From: Flagellimonas beolgyonensis
GTDB taxonomy: Bacteria; Bacteroidota; Bacteroidia; Flavobacteriales; Flavobacteriaceae
NCBI RefSeq assembly: GCF_003992615.1
Contig: NZ_RZMY01000013.1
Coordinates: 644,675 to 708,674, forward strand
Direction: 5' to 3'
DNA: 64,000 nucleotides
Shown: positions 44,259-51,899 of the stretch, one piece after another
How positions within the stretch are numbered: position 1 is the first letter of the stretch
Layout: each line of letters opens with the position of its first letter
Translations under genes and position numbers: made by a program
Notes under the pieces: generated by a model
The model's input: only the letters and a program-made list of their open reading frames with translations
Databases searched by the model: none
Told to the model about the DNA's origin: nothing

Positions 44259-46142
44259 CTAATTTTCCTTCGATACATCAACTGTATGATCCAAGTTGCT
44301 TTTTAAATACGCCGTACATGCTTTAAAGTCGATAAATATACGGTTCTCCGAAATCAATGAAGGAATCAACCGAACGCGTTCCATCATGTACCTGGGCTGT
44401 TCCAACAATCCAACAAACAACACTTCGATCCCTGAATTTTTGAGATCGATCAATACATCCTCCAAGGTGTAGAGTCCCGATTGGTCCAAATATTGCATAC
44501 GGTCCATGCGGATAATGACCGTTGATGCAGAGCGTGGAATCTGTTTGGCCAATTGCTGGAACTCACTGGTAAATCCAAAAAACAGAGGTCCTTTCAAATG
44601 TTTGATAAATACCTTTCTTTTTAGACTTTCCGGAAACGCAGCTTCATCCGCCCAACCCTTCTCTTGCTCCAGGGTCTTCACATCGGAGCGTTCTGCGGTC
44701 AAGTCCCCCATTTTTTTCATAAACATCAGGGAGGCAATGACCAATCCGATACCCACCGCATAGACTAGGTTCCAAATGGAGGACAGTACCATGACGACCA
44801 GCATGATGATTACCTCAGAACTAAGTTTGAACGGGCCAATCTTGGTATCCTTCGGCAAGAACGGAATGGCCCTGAGTCCCTTGTAATCGATCACACCGAT
44901 GCCTACTGTGACCAAAATGCCTGCCAGGACCGCTGCAGGGATTTTGGAAGCGACCGGCCCCAGTGCCAAGAGGACCACCAAAAGTACGACACCGGCAACC
45001 ATACCGGAAAGTTTGGTCTTGCCCCCGGATTTGATGTTGACCACGGTTCGTATAGTGGCCCCTGCCCCAGGAATCCCCCCAAACAAAGCGGCCATACTGT
45101 TCCCAATGCCCTGTCCCACCAATTCCCTGTTGGGACGGTGTTGTGTCTTGGTCATATTGTCGGCAACCACAGAGGTCAAGAGAGAGTCTATGGCCCCCAA
45201 CAAGGCCAAGGTCAATGCCGTAAAAATATAAGGTGTTATGGCGTTCCATTCAAACTCGCTAAAAATGCCCAATTGAAAAATCGGAAAACCACTGGGTATC
45301 TGTTCAATCGGCCTGTAATCCAGACCCAAACCAAAGGCAACCCCGGAAACCAGCAATAGGGCGACCAAAGCACTGGGAATAGCTGTTGTTATCCTTTTGA
45401 ACCCGTAAATAATGGCAATGGTGCCCAAAGCCAGCGCCAGTTCCAACCAATCGATATGTTGAAGTGCCCTGGGCAACACCCTAATGGTGCCCACAACTCC
45501 GGAAGCCTCCTTGCCTGCCAAGGTCTCCGCTTCCTTTAATACATCGCCAGGGGCAACCTCCCCTGCACGATCGATGGTTTCCTGGAAATCGTCCAATACC
45601 AAGATGCCCTCATTGGATTCCTCCTTGAGAATGTTCTTCAAAATCACCTCCTGGGCCATGGGCCTGTACTGGTCGACCAATTCCGCATCCTCTTTGGGGT
45701 AATAGCCTATGGAAGGTAAAATTTGTGTGATCAAAATAATCACCCCTATGGCCGTCATGAAACCCGAGACCACCGGATAAGGGATATACCGGATATATTT
45801 TCCCAAACCCACAAGGCCTAGACCGATCTGAATGAGCCCTGCCATCAGAAAGACCAACAAAATGGCCGGCAAAGCTTTTTCAAGGCTTCCGTCGTTCAAC
45901 GCAACTATGCCTGCCACCACTACCATGCTCACAGCCGTCATGGGTGCCGTAGGTCCCGATATCTGGGTATTGGTCCCGCCGAAAAGGGCCGCAAAAAAAC
46001 TGATGAAAATGGCACCGTACAATCCGGCACTGGGGCCCATTCCCGAGCTGACCCCGAAGGCCAGGGCCAAGGGCAGGGCCACAATACCTGCTGTTATTCC
46101 ACCAAAAAGATCACCTCTGAGGTTTGAGAAAAAATATTTCAT
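44259..46142 (-). CDS. SulP-family anion transporter with STAS domain
   Basis: The 627-aa protein has the SulP signature near residues 20-70 (G-I-T-A-G-I-V-A-L-P-L-A-L-A-F-G) and about 12-14 helices. A C-terminal STAS domain (about 510-610, with M-D-R-M-Q-Y-L-D-Q-S-G) ends the protein. SulP proteins carry sulfate, bicarbonate or C4-dicarboxylates with H+ or Na+. An unusual hydrophilic insertion at about 148-220 lies between helices. The ATG at 46142 is preferred; a TTG 36 bp upstream is also in frame. No carbonic anhydrase gene adjoins it. Confidence 0.92.
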   Translation of the reverse strand: MKYFFSNLRGDLFGGITAGIVALPLALAFGVSSGMGPSAGLYGAIFISFFAALFGGTNTQISGPTAPMTAVSMVVVAGIVALNDGSLEKALPAILLVFLMAGLIQIGLGLVGLGKYIRYIPYPVVSGFMTAIGVIILITQILPSIGYYPKEDAELVDQYRPMAQEVILKNILKEESNEGILVLDDFQETIDRAGEVAPGDVLKEAETLAGKEASGVVGTIRVLPRALQHIDWLELALALGTIAIIYGFKRITTAIPSALVALLLVSGVAFGLGLDYRPIEQIPSGFPIFQLGIFSEFEWNAITPYIFTALTLALLGAIDSLLTSVVADNMTKTQHRPNRELVGQGIGNSMAALFGGIPGAGATIRTVVNIKSGGKTKLSGMVAGVVLLVVLLALGPVASKIPAAVLAGILVTVGIGVIDYKGLRAIPFLPKDTKIGPFKLSSEVIIMLVVMVLSSIWNLVYAVGIGLVIASLMFMKKMGDLTAERSDVKTLEQEKGWADEAAFPESLKRKVFIKHLKGPLFFGFTSEFQQLAKQIPRSASTVIIRMDRMQYLDQSGLYTLEDVLIDLKNSGIEVLFVGLLEQPRYMMERVRLIPSLISENRIFIDFKACTAYLKSNLDHTVDVSKEN

Positions 46143-46310
46143 GTTATTAAGTGTTGGTTTTTGATCTACGACCTTCAAATCAAGGTCGGATCGATTCTTA
46201 AATGGCCCTTCGTCAAGAAGGTCCCGATACTATAATTGCAAATAGGCATGAAGTGCCCTTGATCCTTCCCCATTTGGCCAGGGATGTGCAGTTGGCAACT
46301 GCCAAAGAAA

Positions 46311-46361
46311 AAATGCCCCCTTGGAAACTTCCCGATGGAATTGGTTCGGAAGGGGGCATTT
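46311..46361 (-). terminator. Rho-independent terminator after the 129-aa gene
   Basis: AAATGCCCCCTT (46311-46322) pairs perfectly with AAGGGGGCATTT (46350-46361) around a 27-base loop that can fold further. On the minus strand the stem continues into a T-rich tail (TTTTTTCTTT). It ends the greA/rnk-like unit before the SulP gene. Confidence 0.75.
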
Positions 46362-46377
46362 AGGGACATGGTCACCG

Positions 46378-46767
46378 CTACTTCAAACGCTCCATGACCT
46401 TGGATAAAAAAACAGTCTTGACACGCACATAATTGCGAACATGGTCCATGTAACCGTTCCGGTTCTTTTCATGGGTGTTCAAATAATATGCATCACATTC
46501 GGTGGTATCGCATTCGATTGCTTTGGTCATGGTCCGTTCGCAGCGATACAGCGCCCCGAGACGGAATTGGTTCTCACGTTGTACCGCTACAAGCTGCTGG
46601 TTCCATTGGGGACTGCCAAGCACCTGCTTTTCCAACAGGATCAGACTTTGCAGTTCCTCGTTGATCAATTCCATGCTTTCGGTCCAATTGCTGATCTCGG
46701 CCCTGTCTTTCTTAACGATGATCTGGCTCAGCGATTCATGAAAATAAGGTCGGTTCATGGTGCTCAT
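46378..46767 (-). CDS. Hypothetical helical protein (129 aa)
   Basis: The protein is rich in charged residues and helices (M-E-L-I-N-E-E-L-Q-S-L-I-L-L-E-K). A C-terminal part has two close cysteines (I-E-C-D-T-T-E-C-D) plus C in Y-R-C-E-R-T. The ATG at 46767 overlaps the preceding gene's stop (ATGA), indicating coupling to the GreA/Rnk-like gene. No known family is recognised. Confidence 0.65.
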   Translation of the reverse strand: MSTMNRPYFHESLSQIIVKKDRAEISNWTESMELINEELQSLILLEKQVLGSPQWNQQLVAVQRENQFRLGALYRCERTMTKAIECDTTECDAYYLNTHEKNRNGYMDHVRNYVRVKTVFLSKVMERLK

Positions 46768-47183
46768 AATACCATATCTAGGTTGATGGATTGGTTTTCC
46801 TGTTCTACTTTTTCTATCTGTAACTGTTGGTTTCCCGAAGGGAATTCCCAAACCAGCGAATCCCCTTCCGCATAACCGATCACCGCTGCCCCCATAGGGG
46901 TGAGGATGGAAATATGGTTGTTCTTGACATCGCTGTTGCTCGGCAGTACCAATTTGAATTTTTTGTGCCATCCAGCCTCGGATACGATGGTGACCATGGT
47001 ATTGAACCGGATGACATCTTTCGGCATTTCGCCGTCATCCAAGATTTGGGCGGTTTCCATCTCCCCGACCAATTTCTTGACAGAGCTACGTAAGGTGTTG
47101 TCCTTGTAATACCCGGTTAGGTTCATCAACCGCTTGAGCAACACATACTCCTTTTTTTCTATAACTAAATTGCCGTATTTCAT
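46764..47183 (-). CDS. GreA/GreB C-terminal-domain protein (Rnk-like), paralogue 1
   Basis: The 139-aa protein has a helical N-terminal part and a C-terminal FKBP-like domain of the GreA/GreB/Rnk family (about 60-135, with F-N-T-M-V-T-I-V and I-L-T-P-M-G-A-A-V-I-G-Y-A-E-G-D). It lacks the long coiled coil of GreA needed to enter the RNA polymerase channel, so it is more like Rnk, which binds polymerase without cleavage activity. A second paralogue is encoded at 49858-50340. Confidence 0.82.
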   Translation of the reverse strand: MKYGNLVIEKKEYVLLKRLMNLTGYYKDNTLRSSVKKLVGEMETAQILDDGEMPKDVIRFNTMVTIVSEAGWHKKFKLVLPSNSDVKNNHISILTPMGAAVIGYAEGDSLVWEFPSGNQQLQIEKVEQENQSINLDMVL

Positions 47184-47242
47184 CTTAACATGTATAATAT
47201 TAGTCCATTACCTCTTCGCAGATCCTTGTGGGGGCATAACCA

Positions 47243-48535
47243 TTAAGGGAATATGCCTCTTTGGACATAGGTTTCCTCCAGCCGTTCAATGGCAATGATA
47301 AAGGCGGCGGTCCGCATATCGACCTTTTTGGATTTTGCCTTTTGGGCCACCTTAAAGTAGGATTCCCTCATCTTTTTCTCCAATTTGTCCAATACTTCCT
47401 CCAAGGTCCAAATTTCACCATTACGGTTCTGCAACCACTCAAAATAGCTACCAATCACCCCGCCGGAGTTGCACAAAATATCGGGAATGATGTCCACGCC
47501 CCGCTGTAATAGAATCTCTTCGGCCTGTACATCGGTCGGTCCGTTGGCACCTTCCGCAATGAGTCCTGCCTTGATGGTATGGGCGTTCTTGACCGTGATC
47601 TGGTTGCCCAAGGCCGCTGGAATGCAAATGTCACAGTCCAATGAGAAAAAATCTCCGTTGTCCATGGGACTGGCCCCTGCAAATCCAAGGATGCTCCCCT
47701 TGTTTGCCTTGGTATAGGCCATAAGGTTCTCTGTGGAAATGCCCTGATCGTTATGGATACTGCCATAGGCATCCTGTACCGCCGTGAGCACTGCACCTTC
47801 CCTTTCCAAAAAATAGGCGGCCCAATACCCCACATTACCGAATCCCTGTACAATGAATTTTTTGCCCTTCAAGTCCGTGTTTTTGGATTCCGCCCAAAAC
47901 TTGATGGTCAAATAGACCCCATAGCCCGTGGCCCTGTCCCTTCCCTCGGAACCTCCGGCCCCAATGGGCTTACCAGTGACCACATGGAGGTTTTTGGAAC
48001 GTTCGTTGGGGGATTTTGTGGACATATAGGTATCCAGTATCCAGGCCATGGTCTGCGCATTGGTGTTCACATCGGGAGCGGGAATATCCAACTCGGGTCC
48101 GATATTGTCCCCCAGGGCATAGGTGAACCTTCTGGTGATACGTTGGAGTTCGTCCTGGGAATATTTGGTCGGATCCAATTGGATGCCCCCCTTGGCCCCG
48201 CCATAGGGCAATCCGGCCAACGATGTTTTCCAGGTCATCCACATGGCCAATGCCCTTGCGGCATCGATATCCACGGTTGGATGATAGCGAAGCCCTCCTT
48301 TATAGGGACCCAAAGCGTTGTTGTGCTGTACCCGATACCCGGTAAAGATTTCCACCTCACCATTGTCCATACGGACCGGAAAATGCACGATGAACTCGCT
48401 ATTGGTCACCTCTAGGATCTTGCGAATGTTCTTGTTCAGTTCGATGATGTCGGCCGCATTGTTGAATTGGCGCATGACATTGTCCAACATGCCCTGTTTG
48501 GGCTGTTTTTTTTCAGATGTTATCGTTGTTGTCAT
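47243..48535 (-). CDS. Glutamate dehydrogenase (Glu/Leu/Phe/Val dehydrogenase family)
   Basis: The 430-aa protein shows the family motifs: G-G-L-R-Y-H-P, the catalytic lysine region P-Y-G-G-A-K-G-G, D-I-P-A-P-D-V and the nucleotide loop V-Q-G-F-G-N-V-G. It interconverts glutamate with 2-oxoglutarate and ammonia. Length and motif spelling are those of the hexameric RocG/GudB type. The C-terminal end (E-R-L-E-E-T-Y-V-Q-R-G-I-F-P) is complete. Cofactor choice cannot be settled by eye. Confidence 0.95.
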   Translation of the reverse strand: MTTTITSEKKQPKQGMLDNVMRQFNNAADIIELNKNIRKILEVTNSEFIVHFPVRMDNGEVEIFTGYRVQHNNALGPYKGGLRYHPTVDIDAARALAMWMTWKTSLAGLPYGGAKGGIQLDPTKYSQDELQRITRRFTYALGDNIGPELDIPAPDVNTNAQTMAWILDTYMSTKSPNERSKNLHVVTGKPIGAGGSEGRDRATGYGVYLTIKFWAESKNTDLKGKKFIVQGFGNVGYWAAYFLEREGAVLTAVQDAYGSIHNDQGISTENLMAYTKANKGSILGFAGASPMDNGDFFSLDCDICIPAALGNQITVKNAHTIKAGLIAEGANGPTDVQAEEILLQRGVDIIPDILCNSGGVIGSYFEWLQNRNGEIWTLEEVLDKLEKKMRESYFKVAQKAKSKKVDMRTAAFIIAIERLEETYVQRGIFP

Positions 48536-48576
48536 TGTTGAAAATTAAACGGACCTTCGGTCCATTGTTTGTTGAT

Positions 48577-48732
48577 TTACATTTCATCGGTGACCATAAT
48601 GGCCGGTTCCCTGGAATCGTCCAATCGATGGACATATTCATTGCAAACCAGGGTCTTGGTTTTGTCCGTGTTCAACGAGCAATCGTCAAGGTACAGACAC
48701 GTTGTGCACAAACTGCGGATGATCTCTTTCAT
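48577..48732 (-). CDS. Small four-cysteine protein (51 aa)
   Basis: An ATG at 48730-48732 preceded by AGGAGAG about 20 bases upstream opens a 51-codon frame. Cysteines stand at 9, 12, 18 and 30 (C-T-T-C ... C ... C), a spacing that could hold zinc or an iron-sulfur cluster. The rest is charged and soluble. It lies between glutamate dehydrogenase and a 4HB-type sensor protein, all on the same strand. No family is recognised, but the ribosome-site-like sequence and regular cysteine spacing favour a real gene. Confidence 0.6.
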   Translation of the reverse strand: MKEIIRSLCTTCLYLDDCSLNTDKTKTLVCNEYVHRLDDSREPAIMVTDEM

Positions 48733-48773
48733 GTGGTATATGTTTTATTTTATCTCTCCTAGGTTTTCAATGG

Positions 48774-49361
48774 TCAGTTCCAATGGATGGGTTGGAATAT
48801 CTTGACAGGATAAAAGATCAAGAGCATGATGCAAATGGCAATGATTACCAGGAACACCACTTCCAAATTGGACAACATCCGGTTCACACCCAAGGTTTTT
48901 TCAGATAGCTCGGTCAGTCTGTTCCCTTGGTCCAACTGGATCTGCTCCAGCCCATCCAAGGTTTGCCCTATTCTTTGCAATTGGGCCAGGGCGGGTTCCC
49001 TATCCTTTAGGTCCAGGGCAGAAAACTGTTGTCTCAATTGTCCCAGCAGCCGGGCCTCCTCCCGAGTCAATTGGGTTTGCGCAAAATCCCCCAAGAGGCC
49101 GTCGATACGTCCTTGGGGATGGTAGGTATCAAATTGCTGCTGTTCCCCGATAAGATCCAATGCCATTTTATGGACATGGTTCTGCAACTGATAGATATAG
49201 TCCTGTACCACGATACGGTCCACATAAATGGATTTTACGGATTGTTCAATGGTCGAAAAATGTCGCCGATCCATGAGGTTGGACCCAAGGACCAATACAA
49301 AGGCGACACTCAAGATCAGACCAACCTGAATCCGTTGTTTGACTGAAAGTTTTGCAATCAT
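48774..49361 (-). CDS. Membrane protein with four-helix-bundle (4HB_MCP-like) sensor domain only
   Basis: The 195-aa protein has a helix at about 12-31, a periplasmic helical bundle (35-165) that looks like the ligand domain of chemoreceptors, a second membrane helix (166-186) and a nine-residue cytoplasmic tail. There is no HAMP, kinase or MCP signalling part. It may signal by contact with another protein, for example the cytosolic kinase encoded nearby. The frame is complete at both ends, so this is not an obvious truncation. Confidence 0.7.
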   Translation of the reverse strand: MIAKLSVKQRIQVGLILSVAFVLVLGSNLMDRRHFSTIEQSVKSIYVDRIVVQDYIYQLQNHVHKMALDLIGEQQQFDTYHPQGRIDGLLGDFAQTQLTREEARLLGQLRQQFSALDLKDREPALAQLQRIGQTLDGLEQIQLDQGNRLTELSEKTLGVNRMLSNLEVVFLVIIAICIMLLIFYPVKIFQPIHWN

Positions 49362-49411
49362 GGCTTTAAAGGTTTTATTCGTTCAAAATTTGTGCTGTCC
49401 AATACTGAAAA

Positions 49412-49466
49412 TCCACCCGGTCTCCGACACTACCTGAGCTAAACTAACTTTGGGATTCCGGGTGGA
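49412..49466 (-). terminator. Possible terminator with long loop
   Basis: TCCACCCGG (49412-49420) and CCGGGTGGA (49458-49466) pair perfectly over nine bases around a 37-base loop. On the minus strand it is followed by TTTTC. It would end the unit of two genes at 49496-50340 before the 4HB gene. Confidence 0.5.
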
Positions 49467-49495
49467 CCACATCAATCAACTAACCGGTCTTCAAT

Positions 49496-49861
49496 TCATT
49501 TTACGGCCAACAGTTCACCGGATTCCATGGCATGTTCAAATTCGGCCCCTATCTGGGCATGGCTGCCAAAAAATCGTCTACCATCGGCGCGTTTGATCTT
49601 TATCTTGGTACGGCCGTCCCTGCGTTCCTTGATCGACACTACGGTTACCCTCTCACCGATCAAGCGTTTGAAATCGGCAATGCCTCCTTTCTTGATGATA
49701 AAATTGGCCCTGGGAAAATCAATGTACCGGTATTGGGCCGATTCGGGCTTGCCTATTTCAAGGACGTCGCCCACATTGACCTCCAAACGGGCCGGAATTG
49801 AAGTATCTTGGGCACTCAACAGGCCCGTACTGAACAAAAGGACAATTACATATTTGATCAT
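49496..49861 (-). CDS. Hypothetical exported protein (121 aa)
   Basis: A signal peptide ends at S-A-Q (residue 18). The mature part is beta-rich and basic, with V-N-V-G-D-V-L-E-I-G and R-D-G-R-T-K-I-K-I-K-R, perhaps a small SH3-like barrel. It overlaps the upstream Rnk-like gene by four bases and so shares its promoter. Function unknown. Confidence 0.68.
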   Translation of the reverse strand: MIKYVIVLLFSTGLLSAQDTSIPARLEVNVGDVLEIGKPESAQYRYIDFPRANFIIKKGGIADFKRLIGERVTVVSIKERRDGRTKIKIKRADGRRFFGSHAQIGAEFEHAMESGELLAVK

Positions 49862-50340
49862 ATCATATCAATTTTGGGTTCTTTGTTTTTTCGAGGGTCC
49901 ACCACCATATTCCTCAAATCCGCATCCGAAATGGAAAGACGCATCCTTCCGGGGCCCTGTACCACATTTTCAATGAGCAAGGATCTTTGGTTGCCCGGCA
50001 GGCCGTGGGAAATCCTATCGCCTTTGGAAAATCCGATCAGGGAGGCTCCCAATCCACTGATGACCGAAATGTGGTCTTCTTTGGCATCGATCCCATTGGG
50101 GGGCACCAGACGGAAAGAACGGCGTTGACCCGAATAATCAACAATGGTAACCATAGAATACAGCCCGATAACGTCGGAAGGCACCTGACCTTTGTCCATC
50201 ACTATGGCATTGTCCAGATTTTTTTCCAATGTTTCCAGCACATACTGATGGGCATAGTCTTCCCACAAAGGGTTCCCTTTCAAGAACTTTCTGGTCATCA
50301 AAAACTCGTTCTTTTCAAAAATGAGGTTTCCATATTTCAT
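49858..50340 (-). CDS. GreA/GreB C-terminal-domain protein (Rnk-like), paralogue 2
   Basis: The 160-aa protein starts like paralogue 1 (M-K-Y-G-N-L-I-F-E-K) and has the same FKBP-like domain (about 70-140, with Y-S-M-V-T-I-V-D and S-G-L-G-A-S-L-I-G-F-S-K-G-D). A basic C-terminal extension follows (residues 148-160). It is the first gene of a two-gene unit behind a candidate sigma-54 promoter. Rnk-like proteins modulate RNA polymerase or nucleotide pools; here the target is unproven. Confidence 0.8.
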   Translation of the reverse strand: MKYGNLIFEKNEFLMTRKFLKGNPLWEDYAHQYVLETLEKNLDNAIVMDKGQVPSDVIGLYSMVTIVDYSGQRRSFRLVPPNGIDAKEDHISVISGLGASLIGFSKGDRISHGLPGNQRSLLIENVVQGPGRMRLSISDADLRNMVVDPRKNKEPKIDMI

Positions 50341-50423
50341 AAGCGTACTTGATTACCGTTTAACCTTTTCCGTGCCTTCAGGATAACTTCCATTTCACGA
50401 TGGGCATCTTTTGGCATACAAGG

Positions 50424-50439
50424 AGCAAAGTCTATGCCC
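50424..50439 (-). promoter_or_regulatory. Candidate sigma-54 promoter for the Rnk-like paralogue 2 unit
   Basis: Read on the minus strand, GGGCATAGACTTTGCT aligns to TGGCACGNNNNTTGCW. The essential GG and GC are exactly ten bases apart, and TTGCT matches fully; CA is kept and two flanking bases differ. The gene start is at 50340, leaving a leader of about 70 bases. The neighbouring regulator gene encodes a sigma-54 activator with GAFTGA. Confidence 0.55.
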
Positions 50440-50565
50440 AAGAATGACATAAACAACTTGAAACCATTCAAGTTTCTGAAAAACAGCTATTTAATATTTT
50501 ATTTAAATATGGAAGAAATCAAAGAAATGGGGAATATTTCCCCAGTTGGGGAATATTGCACCAAC

Positions 50566-51897
50566 TCAATCCAGCTTGTCACGGAGGGTTTTACGATCGA
50601 TTTGCAAAATTTCTGCAGCCTTGCTCTTGTTTCCCTGGGTATGGTCCAATACTCTTTTTATGTATTGCCTTTCCATCTCCCGGAGTGGAAGAAAGGGTGT
50701 TTCGGGAAAATCAATCTGAAATTTGAGGTTGGTCGGTAGGTCCTTTACATCGATTTGGCCATCGGACATGATGACCGCACGTTGCACAACGTTTTCCAGT
50801 TCCCTAATATTTCCTGGCCACCCATAGCGTTCCAGGATTTTCAGGGCTTCAGGGCTTATGCGCAAAAGACGGTCCTTGTATTCCACACCATATTTGTGAA
50901 GAAAACGATCTACCAAAAGAGGGATGTCCGACTTACGTTCCCTAAGCGGGGGAACATTGATCTCCACAACGGTCAGCCGGTAATAGAGGTCTTCCCGGAA
51001 CTGTTTGTTAGCTATGGCTTCCACCAGGTCGACATTGGTTGCCGCCACGATCCGTATCTCCACTTTTTCAGTTCTTCGTGAACCTACCTTGGTAATTTCC
51101 TTTTCCTGCAGGGCCCTAAGCAGTTTGGTCTGGACCGCGAGGCAAGCCGATCCTATTTCGTCCAGAAACAACGTTCCCCCTGATGCCGCTTGAAAAAAAC
51201 CATTTCGGTTCTCATTGGCCCCTGTAAAGGCTCCTTTGACATACCCGAACAGCTCTGCCTCTTGGAGGTTCTCCGGAATGGCCCCACAATTGACGGCCAC
51301 AAACGGACCTTTGGCAAAAGCCCCGGAATAATGGATTGCCCTGGCCACTAACTCCTTCCCCGTACCGCTTTCTCCACGAATGAGTACGGTTGCCCGATTG
51401 TTCTTGACCCTGTCAATGATATTGTTGATTTGGTGAAAAGCCTTGGAATCCCCGACCATTTCCCGAAAGACGGGAACCGATTTGTCGACCTGGGGCGTCT
51501 TCACGACCGGTTCATTTACTTTTGGTCTATGGGCCAATGCCTTCTCCACAGCCGACTTGAGTTCCTCCATGGTAAAGGGTTTGGTCAGATAATCCACGGC
51601 ACCGGATCTAAGGACCTCAAGGGCTCCGTCCACCGAGGGATAGCCCGTGAGCACCAGTTTCGGCATCTTTGGATAATGTTCATTGGCGTACTTCAGCAAT
51701 TGTAGACCATCCACTTCGGGCATCTGGATATCGGTGATCAAAAGATCGATGGCACCGTCCTTTAGAATGAACAAGGCCTCCTTAACGGAAATAGCCTTGT
51801 AGGCATGGTACTCGAGACCTTTCAACTGCCTGGACAATAGCTCCAATATTCCTGTATCGTCATCAACCACCAAAATATTCTCCCTATGAAGCGCCAT
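50566..51897 (-). CDS. NtrC-family sigma-54-dependent response regulator
   Basis: The 443-aa protein has a receiver domain (1-120; phospho-acceptor in L-I-T-D-I-Q-M-P). The AAA+ domain (about 145-370) has Walker A G-E-S-G-T-G-K-E, the sigma-54-contacting G-A-F-T-G-A loop and F-L-D-E-I-G. The end is a Fis-type HTH (N-K-S-K-A-A-E-I-L-Q-I-D-R-K-T-L). It activates sigma-54 promoters on phosphorylation. The kinase gene ends two bases before its start, so the two form one operon. Confidence 0.95.
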   Translation of the reverse strand: MALHRENILVVDDDTGILELLSRQLKGLEYHAYKAISVKEALFILKDGAIDLLITDIQMPEVDGLQLLKYANEHYPKMPKLVLTGYPSVDGALEVLRSGAVDYLTKPFTMEELKSAVEKALAHRPKVNEPVVKTPQVDKSVPVFREMVGDSKAFHQINNIIDRVKNNRATVLIRGESGTGKELVARAIHYSGAFAKGPFVAVNCGAIPENLQEAELFGYVKGAFTGANENRNGFFQAASGGTLFLDEIGSACLAVQTKLLRALQEKEITKVGSRRTEKVEIRIVAATNVDLVEAIANKQFREDLYYRLTVVEINVPPLRERKSDIPLLVDRFLHKYGVEYKDRLLRISPEALKILERYGWPGNIRELENVVQRAVIMSDGQIDVKDLPTNLKFQIDFPETPFLPLREMERQYIKRVLDHTQGNKSKAAEILQIDRKTLRDKLD

Positions 51898-51899
51898 GC

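Noticed and set aside
46768..46971. N-terminal extension of the 129-aa helical protein upstream of 46767
   Set aside because: The extra 68 codons lie inside the Rnk-like gene in another frame; the ATG at 46767 with ATGA overlap is the natural start.
47753..48415. A 220-aa open frame on the plus strand
   Set aside because: It is antisense to glutamate dehydrogenase, whose codon pattern and motifs explain the openness.
50412..50427. A plus-strand sigma-54-like sequence TGGCATACAAGGAGCA
   Set aside because: GG and GC are ten bases apart, but the TT before GC is missing and no plus-strand gene follows nearby.
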